Shown here: positions 55,222-64,000 of the stretch, piece after piece
Numbering within the stretch: the first letter of the stretch is position 1
How the letters are laid out: every line of letters begins with the position of its first letter
Assembly (NCBI GenBank): GCA_007026445.1
Contig: VDMD01000031.1
Span: forward strand, 62,001-126,000
Direction: 5' to 3'
DNA length: 64,000 nt
DNA from: Schizophyllum amplum
Lineage: Eukaryota; Basidiomycota; Agaricomycetes; Agaricales; Schizophyllaceae
Notes under the pieces: generated by a model
What the model was told of the DNA's origin: nothing
The model's database searches: none
What the model saw: only the letters and a program-made list of their open reading frames with translations
Translations under genes and position numbers: made by a program

Positions 55222-56629
55222 GCAGACGTCCATAGTAATTATCTCTACATGCAAGTCATTCCTTCTCTAATTTCTATACCCACTTCGCCTTGTTGTCACA
55301 TTATATCGCGACTTCAAGCTTGTGTTTCGCGAGGAGGTAGTGATAGCGAGCCGTAACCGGTAAGTTGTGTGTATGCTGTTCTATCCAAAGCCTTGTGCGA
55401 TGCTGCATGGGTAGATGGGAATACCACTAGTACTGATAGCGGCAGAGCAACACAGGACCAACACAGCCAAGCACCAGCCAAGTCGAACTCTGTGGATTCG
55501 TCTGCTCTCGTCTCTTGGCTCTTGTTCGGGGACGCCACCTCCCTTGTCTCTCTGTTGCTGCAGAGAGGTGGCGACAGGCTCGAAGGATTGGGGATCAGCG
55601 CGTGAGCACGACTCCCACTGAAGAAGGAGTGCAGCGACGCGTCAGCGAACACGCTGATCCCCGACCAGAAGGAGCGCACGACCTGATGCCCTCTGCAGGA
55701 GCACCAGAGAACCACGGCCACTTACTGAATCAGTGTCTGTACAATCGGCGACGTGGGTCTCGTGACTATATGCGAACTCTGCTGGAGCGCTGTGAAGGGC
55801 AAAGGCGACATGCCAGACTCTGGCGCGACACGGGCTGCATATGGGCGACGTGAGAAACGCAGGCTGCGTATGAGCGACGAGAATCTCGAACACAAACGGC
55901 TGAGCGTATTAGCGATGCATCAGAAACGCGGGCTGCGTATGAGCGACGTGGGCAGCGTATGAGCGACGTGGGCAGCGTATGAGCGACGTGGGCAGCGTAT
56001 GAGCGACGTGGGCAGCGTATGAGCGACGTGGGCGACGTATATGAGCGGCGTGGATCTCGTATGCAGCGGGCTGCGTAAGCGACGTTACTCGAGTCTATCT
56101 CGAACCGAGAGCGTTAATCGTCAAGCGAACACCCCCGGTACACGGCGTGGACGGGGCAGCCTCTTGCCATACAACCGCGGATACGCTACTAGTCAGGACA
56201 TAATGTGCCCTGCAAGGTACTCGAGCAGCGATGGCAAGTCTTGAAGGCATTCCGCCTCTCTCTGCTTGAACTGTGCAGCCCGGCGAGGGCAGCGACGCGG
56301 CTGCGATGAGCGATCGCAGCAAGAGGCGATCGGACTTTTCCGATCGCTGCCATCATCCATAGACCAACCTCCGGCCCGCCCCTCGTACCTCGGAGCTTGC
56401 CGGACTCACAAATCGTCCAGGCCCGGCCGGCACTCGCCGCGTCACCTGTGTCGCGTGGCACAGCCGTGGGAATGACTGTCGTCGCTGACGCCCTCTCGCC
56501 TCCCGCCTTCATCTTCATCGTCTGAGACGGTAAGCACGCCTTCGCCGCCATCGCTCAGGCTCATCTAACAGTGCCCACAGATCCCTCTCACGCCCGCCAA
56601 CGCCCACCGCACCCTTTTGACGTTCGACA
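55222..56629. other. 1.4-kb interval with a tandem repeat
   Basis: No gene is recognised between the WASP and synaptobrevin genes. The central part (55931-56052) is a 20-bp tandem repeat. The right end is CT-rich leader sequence of the synaptobrevin gene. Confidence 0.5.
55931..56052. repeat. 20-bp tandem repeat, about six copies
   Basis: The unit GGCAGCGTATGAGCGACGTG occurs in five near-perfect consecutive copies (first with T for A), followed by a degenerate sixth. A related single copy lies at about 55863-55880. The unit length is not a multiple of three, so it is not a protein repeat. It lies between genes. Confidence 0.9.
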
Positions 56630-57570
56630 ATGTGCGCGCCTGTCCCCTCGTCCCGCTGACCGTTCGCTCACTCCTGTCGTTCCCACACCCTCGTCAACCC
56701 CACCGCCCTCACTCTCAATACCGCTCCCATCTCTTACAACGCTATGCAACTGCTCGGCGGGTCCAACCACTCACGCGCGTTAATCCATGGGCGGCACATT
56801 CAACACACAGGTCTGAGCCGTACGACCCCTACGTCCCGCGCAACGGCGGCAACGCCTCGGGCTCCGCCGGCGGCAACGCCAAGACGGCCGCCATCCAGGC
56901 GCAGATTGACGATACCGTGGGCATCATGCGCGAGAACATCACCAAAGTCGCGGAGCGGGGAGAGCGGTTGGATTCGCTACAGGACAAGACAGGTGCGTGG
57001 GCGGATGCCACTGGTGTGTATGCGGTTAATGCTGACAGTACGCTTTGATTCTCTCCCTTCTCCCTGTCTGCTCGCTCCCCTCTCCGTTCTTTCCACTTTC
57101 CGCCCACGTCCGGCTATCTCTGCACCTGCTTCCCTGTCCATGCAATTGTACCGCAATGGCGCGCGGTTTTCGTTGCTTGACCCGCCTTGGCAATTACCTC
57201 ATACCCGCCACTCGTATCATTGGGATGCTCTTGCCGCGTTCTAGACAACCTCGCGGTCTCTGCACAAGGCTTCCGCCGGGGTGCGAACCGAGTCCGAAAG
57301 GTGCGTCTGATGTCTTTGCTCATGCATTCTCGAGGGTCTGACTTATTTGGCTTTTAGAACATGTGGTATGTTTTTCGTACAGAGGTGCAAGCATAGTTGG
57401 CTCACTGTAATCTCGTGTAAAGGTGGAAGGACATGAAGGTGCGGATCTCGTTTATTCGTGTCACAGCTCGTCACTAACTCGCTGTCCTCCAGATGCGCAT
57501 CATAATCGGTGTCGCCATCGCGGTCATCATCATCATCATCGTGGTCTCTGTGGTGAAAGCCACGAAATAG
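56630..57570 (+). CDS. SNC1: Synaptobrevin/VAMP-type v-SNARE
   Basis: R-SNARE of secretory vesicles and endosomes that drives fusion with the plasma membrane. Exon 2 begins [13 protein letters not shown], then [35 protein letters not shown]. Exon 3 reads [19 protein letters not shown], with the central zero-layer Arg in VAERGERLD. Small exons give NMWWKDMK, then [20 protein letters not shown] and VKATK, a single tail-anchor helix, with stop at 57568-57570. The family lacks an N-terminal signal. No ATG is in frame at the start of exon 2; the best fit is a start codon split by an intron, AT at 56630-56631 and G at 56811 (intron 56632-56810, GTGCGC to ACACAG). Intact. The assignment is strong; the split start is inferred. 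Confidence 0.9.
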
Positions 57571-58445
57571 GCGCTACCTCTTCGCCCGCTCGTGGGTCGC
57601 GCTGCTGGGGCAGGCGCGGCTTATGGAATTGTGTGCATGGCGCGTTCTCCCTTGTATGCTCTGACTGTTGTGCCCTCCTGTACATATAACGTATCTACGC
57701 CTCTTAGCTCTCGCCCTCGCCCTCCGGCCCGCTGTCATCTGCCTCACGGCTGGCCATCTTCTATGCATTAACTCTTTGCTACCTTCTGCTTATTGAGGGT
57801 ATGCCCTCAGCGGTCGTTGGATGGATGGCCCTAAGCGGGACGGTGCGAGGGCTCGGACTTTTTCTCGTTACCAGGCCGTGTAATATTCTGTGAATGGTAC
57901 CTACTTATTATCTGTGGATGGCAGCCATGTATATGCGGTTTCCGTGAGCCGAACTTCAGGATCTTTGATTGGAAGGATCAAGGGGGACGGAAGGCTCCTT
58001 CATTCCTCCCTACCAGCTTGTGCAGGACCTGGTATGCAAGCTTCAACCGTGTTGCGTTCTCTAAGCCTTGGAATGTAACCTGTGCCCTGGGGGGAATCCT
58101 CAGCCTCAGGACCTTTCCTCAGCCTTAGAATGTCTCCTTAGCGTTAGGATATACTTATCCTCAACCTTAAGATGTATCGTCAACCTTAGGATGTTTCTCC
58201 AGCCTTAGGATGTCTTGATCTTCCCAGCCTTGGGGATGTTTCCTCAGAGGGTAACCGGTAACCCTTAGTATATGGTCGTCCAGGCTAGTCAAAGGTGTAA
58301 TTTGGGCATGTTTGCTCGTTTGCTAATGCGAACAAACATATGTTCCGCACGTGGGGTTCTCGCCGTTTCCAAGTCGCCACCATCGTCCTTGTCCCCGTCG
58401 TCCATAGCAATCTCGGGGGAATCAGCCTCAGCCTCTCCTTATGTT
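57571..58445. other. Intergenic interval with a degenerate tandem repeat
   Basis: The stretch between the synaptobrevin stop and the kinase start has no coding family. A degenerate repeat fills 58062-58245. The kinase reading frame stays open upstream of 58446 to about 58272, so its first exon may begin earlier than I chose. Confidence 0.45.
58062..58245. repeat. Degenerate tandem repeat, ~19-22 bp period
   Basis: About eight imperfect copies of a unit close to CCTCAGCCTTAGGATGT follow each other, with the core CCTTAGGATGT varied by single changes (CGTTAGGATAT, CCTTAAGATGT, CCTTGGGGATGT). Confidence 0.75.
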
Positions 58446-61400
58446 ATGTCCTCTATGAAAACGCACAAACCGTCCGGCTCCATCAGTCAGAACCATAAAG
58501 CACAGCTGGCTAATGCCTATAATGAACTCGGGAAGGAGCTCTCGTCGTTCAAGATCAGAGTTGTGGGGAACTACACCCTCGGCAGGGTGATAGGCGAAGG
58601 TGCGCAGCAACGTATCTGCGAAGAATTGTAGTATCTAACGCCCCCCAGGCGCATACGGAAAGGTACGGATGGGCACCCACCGCCTCACGCAGGCGCGCGT
58701 CGCCATCAAGCAGATACCCAAGGCCATGTCCGCCTCTCTTACGCGCGAGATCCACCACCACCGCCAGCTGCACCACCCGCACGTCACCCAGATGTTCGAG
58801 GTCATCGCGACCGAGAACCACATCTGGATCGTCACCGAGCTCTGCTGTGGTGGCGAGCTCTTCGACTACCTCGCCGAGAAGGGGCGCCTGGAAGAGAGCG
58901 AGGCGCGCATCATCTTCGGCCAGCTCTGTCTTGCGGTCGCATACCTGCACGACAAGGGCATCGTCCACCGCGATCTCAAGCTCGAGAACGTGCTGCTGGA
59001 CGAGCGCTGCCGCGTCAAGCTTGGCGACTTTGGCTTCACTCGCGAGTTTGAGCGCGGCTCACTCATGGAGACCTTCTGCGGGACGACGGGCTATGCGTCC
59101 CCGGAAATGCTGCAGGGGAAGAAGTACCAGGGACCTGGTGAGAGGTTAACACACAACTCATTCACACCGTACTGACTCCAGCAGAGGTCGATGTGTGGTC
59201 GCTTGGCATCATCCTGTACACCCTGCTCACGGGGACGCTCCCGTTTGACGACGACGACGAGTTGGTCATGCGCGACATGATCATCCGCGGCGAGTTCGAG
59301 GACCCCGCGTGGCTGTCACTAGGTGCGGCGTGACGTGCACGACACATCGCAGGTGCTGACGGTGAGCAGAGGCGCGCGACATCATCAAGAACATCCTCGT
59401 GCAGGATACCGACAAGCGCCTTACCATTCCTCAAATTCTCGCGCACTCTTGGTTCACGGCGAAGGATCTATCTTTTCAAGATGATCTGCCTGCTCGTCCC
59501 CCCACACCCGAGCAGCGTGTGGACGAGGCCTCTATCCTTACGGATTCAAATTTGTCATCCGATGCATCCGTCACGTCCCTGCAATCAGTATCTTCAGAGC
59601 TGGTACCTACGACCCCTGACGATACCATGGCCTCAGATGACCCCTTCCGCGTCGAGCATCCCAACGCCAGTGAAACAACTATCAAGGATGCACATAGCAT
59701 CACACGCCAAGCGTCCAGATCTCACAATGGCGTCCGACATCCGGAGACCGTATTTGAGGAGGACGGAGACGACCTAGATCACGATTCTTCCCCCCTCCCA
59801 CCGCTGGACATACCACAACGCTCCAACTCTACGAACTCGCGCATGCAATCAGCCCATACTGCGCGCACGCCGGCGCGAACTAAGAGGCGATCGGTCTCCT
59901 CTACGCTGTCTGACCCAGGCAACGGTGTGGGCGATAGCTTCGCGGACGATTCCATGGCCACCAATCTGCCCATACCCATGATGCACGATAAGCCTGTCGA
60001 CTTCACCAATTTGCTGACGACGCCTGCGCCGATCATCTTTTCCACCCAGCTCGAGCGTGATCTGTTGAACACTCTGAGCATGCTGGGCTTCGACACCGGA
60101 CAAATGGTGCATTCGGTCTTAAGCGACGCTTGTGATGCGGCGGGCGCGGTCTGGTGGATGCTGAAGCGAAAGGCGGAGAGGAAGGCGGTCGAGGAGACAA
60201 TGGCGTTGGACCAAACAACAAAGGTTACAGACGAGGATAAGCACGCAGCCGACAACAAGATGGAGCCTGATGCGGTGTCCCCGCGTCCGAAGTCGCATCA
60301 TCGTCGCCACAGACACAGGAACGCTGGAATACAAACGGAGCCCACCCCCACGGTATTTCGTATGGCTCCTCAGCTGGCCTTTGTCCCGCCGACCCCCACA
60401 TTTGCACGCCCCTCAACTCCGCCTGCCCCCGATACACCGACGCAGTCGCCTTTCCTATCCCCATCGACGACGACAATTGATGCCTCCATCGCATCCACGA
60501 CGGAAGTGTCCGCCCGCTCGTTTCCAACCACGCCCTCGAACAGCATCAAAGACAAGGACAGTCGGACGCGGAAGGCGCGGTCAGGAAGCGTCAGTATCAT
60601 GCAACGCGCTACGACAGCACTGGAGGCGGCTGGGCTTGTACGGAAAAAGAGCAACGAGGCCGTGCGAGAGGCGCGAGATCAAGCAGCCAGGGAGCAGACC
60701 GAGCGCAAGGTACCGGAGCGCAAGGGGAGTACGGGACCTGAGCGCAAGGGGAGCACCGGATCCATCGCTGAGGATGCTGCTCGGTCATCGCACGGCAGTG
60801 GGTCCTCGCGCCTCACCAAGAGCCCGCCACCGCGGCGTGACCCGCCAACCACGCCTCCTCCCTCGGAGCACGGTCACTCGCAGTCTATTGGTTCGCCGTG
60901 GGTGCTCACGAACTCGGAGAGCGTGCAGCCGATGCACGAGTTCATTTCGCCGCCGACGCCGTCCAACACCCTCGGGGACGGTATGCGTAGCTCTACATCG
61001 ACCCCGACTTTTCCGGCAGGCGGTCCCAGGCGTAATCGTGCCAACATACTTTCCGCCTTCCGCCTGTGGTTCAATGAAGATCGAAAAGGCAAGCGCAAGG
61101 AGGATCCCCAGCGGATGTACGGGCGGCCGTTGCCCTCACCTTCGGGCATGGGGTACAGCTCGGGGACTGCTAAACGGCGTGCCAGCAGCTCGAAAGGTGG
61201 CACGCGCAGAGGCACTCACCGGCCGCAGCGTCCCTCCGTGTCCTCTCGGCGGTCCAGTAGCGTCAACTCGCGCCGCAGCTCCATTGCGTCTGTGCAGATG
61301 ATCATGCTCGACTCACCACAGCCCGTGAATACGTCCACGTCCGGCGGGCGACGCTCATTTGGAGCCCACACCCCTAATTCGGAGATGGGCGACTACTCCT

Positions 61401-62317
61401 CGCGGCCGTCGTCGGTACGGAGCTTCAGCATGCAGCGCCATCGTAAGTCGCCTTCCGCGAGCTCAGCGGGTTCGCGCTACCGTGCTGCATCGCCGATGAA
61501 ATATCACCACCGCGCAGGTTCCAACTCGTCGACGACGCGCGTCGTGCGGCAGTCGCGTCCGCCGCACGTTCGGTCCAACTCGGCAACGTCATCCATACAC
61601 TCGCCACCGTCATCGAGGCCGGCGTCGTACTACGAGCCGAGCGAGAGCGAAGACTATGGCCGGACGGGGTCACCGTATAAGCACAAGCGCCGCAGCGAAG
61701 ACCGGAGGAGCGGATCAACATTTGTGGCGTCGAGGCGCAGCCCGTTCGCGGGCGTGTATGGCGGAGGTACGCTCGGGCGGAGCAGCTGGAAGAAATCATG
61801 GGGACTTGAGCCGCCTGGCTGGCAGTCGCGCTCGGCGCACCTGCCGATTGAGGTGCTCGCAATTTCGCCGGCCGCGGATGGGACCTCCATCCGCGACGTG
61901 TTCTCTGGCCGCCAGTCGCTGAACATGGGGGACGAGAGCGACTGGGTGGACGAGGATGATGACGTGCCGGCATTTGCGGGCGGCCTCGGGCAAATGGGCA
62001 CCTCGTCCTCGGGCGGGTTTGCTGGTAGTAGCGGGTTCAACGCGTCTGCCAATGGCTTTGGGTCAGTGAATGGGTTCGGGAGCACGAGCACGGAGAGTGT
62101 GGGTCCAGCGCATCGGGCGGGGACAGGCAAGCGCGTGCGAAGCGGCTCGGGAGGGCGCTCGAAGTCAGGCCAATCGCCGAGCGAGCGTGTCTCGCCGCTG
62201 CCGTCGGAGGGCACATTTGAGGCAAGCGATCCGCGCGGGGGCAGACGGCAACTGCCTGGACGCTCCGGGCCTGCGTTCAAGCAGGCTATCCAGGAGGAGG
62301 ACGAAGATGAAGAATGA
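58446..62317 (+). CDS. CAMKL Ser/Thr protein kinase, Kin4-like, with ~970-residue C-terminal tail
   Basis: Start taken at MSSMKTHKPSGSISQNHKAQ. The kinase domain has the glycine loop GRVIGEGAYGKV, the ATP-binding Lys in RVAIKQIPK, the catalytic loop HRDLKLENVLL, DFG in LGDFGFTREF, and the activation segment FCGTTGYASPEM, then VDVWSLGIILYTLLTGTLPF. Three exons join in phase (GEG-AYGKV, YQGPE-VDVW, SLE-ARDII). The last exon encodes about 970 residues, mostly Ser/Pro/Arg-rich and disordered. One ordered block is FTNLLTTPAPIIFSTQLERD LLNTLSMLGFDTGQMVHSVL, then SDACDAAGAVWWMLKRKAE, a UBA/KA1-like helical patch that I have seen in Kin4-type fungal kinases. Kin4 in yeast guards spindle position. Overall about 1,240 residues, intact. 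The subfamily call is moderate; the kinase call is secure. Confidence 0.85.
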
Positions 62318-63221
62318 GCGGTCGAGCACATATGATGCAAGCCTATTGCATACTTACTTCGGAGGACACGGACCACTTCCCCTGTCGATATTGTTTCTCC
62401 TTATCCTATCGCGTGTGCGTTTTCTCTGTCTATGTCACCCTTGTTCCATACTTTTTTACAGACAGTCAGACCTTCCTATGCTATTCTTTGCATCCACCCA
62501 TTCTATGCTGTAGCCAGTTTCTAGCATTGCTTTTTCGGTCATTATTGGAAGCCCTTGTTCCTCGATCGCAATTCTAACGACGTTCAGTACGTATTTATTG
62601 TAAAGTACTCCTTTCCTCTACCCATGTATATAGCCTGAGTACACCATATATGCGCATATCGCGTGGACGGACATCGCTATGAGTTATGCGTCGATGAACT
62701 GTTTTACGTGTCAATGCTCCGTCCCTTTATGAGGGTGCACGAGTTATTCCACAGTCACCTCTGCTGCGGCAAGTTCTTTGACTCCTCTGCATTCGCCTGC
62801 TCGCTATGAACCCCCTCTCACGGCGCCACAGTAGCAGATCCCGTTCGAACTTCTGTCAATCCGGCAGACAGAATCTGAGGAAGTTCGCCGCCAGGGATTT
62901 AGGAAAACTCGACCTAACGTCGCGAGGTCAAACCCTGAGGCCGAGGCCTGAGGGCCTGAACGCTGAACCGTTGGCCAATAGTATGCGACTCAATTGACGC
63001 GTATACCCAGCGGGGCCAACAGGGGGATCCAGGCAAGGCGGCCGTACTTGAGCGAGCATATATTAGAGTGACCAATAACGCGCTATATGCATGCATGCGG
63101 CATTACAGGCGGTATATAACAGTAGTGGAAAAAGAGTTATACGTTACAAAGGAGACAAGGAGCAGGTGCTCCAGACACGAAGTCGGACCGGCACGATGGT
63201 TCGTCAGTTATTCCTCCGCCC
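62318..63221. other. Convergent intergenic, nothing recognised
   Basis: The 3' ends of the Kin4-like gene (+) and the SRPK-like kinase gene (-) face each other. No conserved coding sequence or clear repeat is visible. Confidence 0.5.
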
Positions 63222-64000
63222 CTACACCACATCCTGGAACCATGGGTCTCGAATGATTTCCTCGGGAGATGGTCGCGCGCAGGGATCTAGTAGGAGAATT
63301 TTCTTTAACAGCCGTATGGCCGCTTCTGTATCGTCGTCGTTGGCGCAGCCCCTGCGGATGTATGGGCGATTTTCTCCCCACCACTCATCTGCACATACAG
63401 GAGAAAGAGATTCTGTCTCCCACCACGCGCTCCATTGCGCCGGAACATGGCCGGCCATGCGAGCCATGTACTCTGGAAGCCCAACCGAGCCGAGTCCGCG
63501 GAAGGGAGTAAACGCCGCGAGGAGCTCGAATATCTGCAGAACAGGTGTCAGCTTCAGAAGACATATGATCGCAGATAATCAAGACTTACCGCCGTCCCGA
63601 GCGCCCAAATATCCGCCGGAGGCTCAACTGGAGGACTGAAAATACCATCAACAGCACGCGCATAGGCAACCTCCGGAGGGCAGGCTTCTATTGCGCAGGC
63701 ATTGTAGCCCGACGGGGATTCTCCAAATCTACGGGCTACGCAAACGGAGAAGTCAGCGTGGTGTCCATCTCTTCGCAGGCCGGAGGACGCACCATTTCCG
63801 AAGTCGTACAGCTTTGGCTGTGGATCAGCGGATCCTGCAATTTGATGGTAGTACATCCCAAGCTTGCATGGCTCAAGGACGTAGGGAGGAAGAGATGGCG
63901 TCTGATTGATGGGATTGCGAGGCAAGACCAGAGTTATCTCGCAATGATAGATGTCCTGCATCACGTCGTCCGGGTTTTGCTCAGCGAGCTGTGGCATAGC
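63222..64000 (-). CDS. SRPK-like protein kinase, 3' part only (runs off the right edge)
   Basis: The C-lobe of a kinase read on the minus strand. It shows NPDDVMQDIYHCEITLVLPR, then YDFGNGA where the DFG motif is followed by Asn-Gly, then EACPPEVAYARAVDGIFSPP, VEPPADIWALGTAIFELLA, FTPFRGLGSVGLPEYMARMA, GHVPAQWSAWWE, DEWWGENRPYIRRGCANDDD and LLKKILLLDPCARPSPEEII, ending RDPWFQDVV. The PPEV-ADIWALG-F-LLDP-R-S-EEI-P-F order is that of SR-protein-kinase-like proteins expanded in agaricomycetes. The N-lobe and the catalytic loop lie beyond the window, so activity cannot be judged. Introns near 63592-63537 and 63800-63730 join in phase. A dead paralogue lies at 50580-51080. Confidence 0.7.

Noticed and set aside
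54587..55254. Glycine-rich and Arg/Trp-rich frames opposite the WASP polyproline region
   Set aside because: Gly runs are the antisense of Pro codons. No independent evidence for an antisense gene.
55588..55660. Short inverted repeat (GGGGATCAGCG and CGCTGATCCCC) as transposon ends
   Set aside because: The arms are only 11 bases, about 70 bases apart, with no target duplication.
56571..57244. Alternative plus-strand frames over the synaptobrevin gene
   Set aside because: Only the R-SNARE reading has conserved blocks and a tail anchor.

Overview
The window is nuclear DNA of a filamentous basidiomycete, most likely an agaricomycete such as a wood- or litter-decaying polypore or agaric. The reasons are: genes on both strands with many spliceosomal introns of about 50-60 nt; products that look like agaricomycete families (EthD-like dimer protein, UbiA-type membrane enzyme, NRPS-like A-T-R reductase, secreted intradiol dioxygenase, F-box remnant, SRPK-like kinase); and the absence of bacterial operon structure. 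I recognise about 30 protein-coding loci, two inverted-repeat transposable elements, two tandem-repeat tracts and one clear pseudogene. I found no convincing rRNA, tRNA or CRISPR. All family names are from memory of motifs; no search was run. Layout: 0.4-14 kb holds housekeeping and uncharacterised genes: EthD-like protein (-), GLE1 mRNA-export factor (+), a small HTH-like protein (+), a Cys/His-containing protein (+), a glycerol-3-phosphate acyltransferase (-), a Rab-like GTPase with a very long insert (-), a secreted histidine acid phosphatase (-) and a protein with a retropepsin-like D-T-A-S site (-). Many of these carry single-base frame breaks, mostly at short homopolymers, that look like consensus errors rather than gene death. 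14-19 kb holds ATP11 (+), an acidic low-complexity protein (-) and a TRIC-like membrane protein (-). 19-30.6 kb is a catabolic block: a carboxymuconate-cyclase-like propeller (+), a secreted intradiol ring-cleavage dioxygenase (+), a small MITE, two tandem lactonase-type beta-propeller paralogues (-) and a stand-alone oxoprolinase/hydantoinase-B subunit (+). The ring-cleavage and propeller genes together suggest aromatic (lignin-derived) breakdown. 30.8-32.7 kb holds a decayed F-box gene and a second, 0.8-kb inverted-repeat element. 32.7-45.7 kb looks like a possible secondary-metabolite locus: NRPS-like adenylation-thiolation-reductase enzyme (-), a 7-TM protein (+), a UbiA-family prenyltransferase/cyclase (-) and a cytochrome P450 (+). 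46-64 kb returns to core genes: ribosomal protein eL24 (-), a Ser/Pro-rich protein (+), GNA1 of UDP-GlcNAc synthesis (+), a kinase pseudogene (+), MO25/Hym1 (+), WASP/Las17 (+), a synaptobrevin (+), a large Kin4-like CAMKL kinase (+) and the 3' part of an SRPK-like kinase (-) that is the intact relative of the pseudogene. MO25, WASP, synaptobrevin and the kinase all act in polarity, actin or exocytosis, but their adjacency is probably coincidence.
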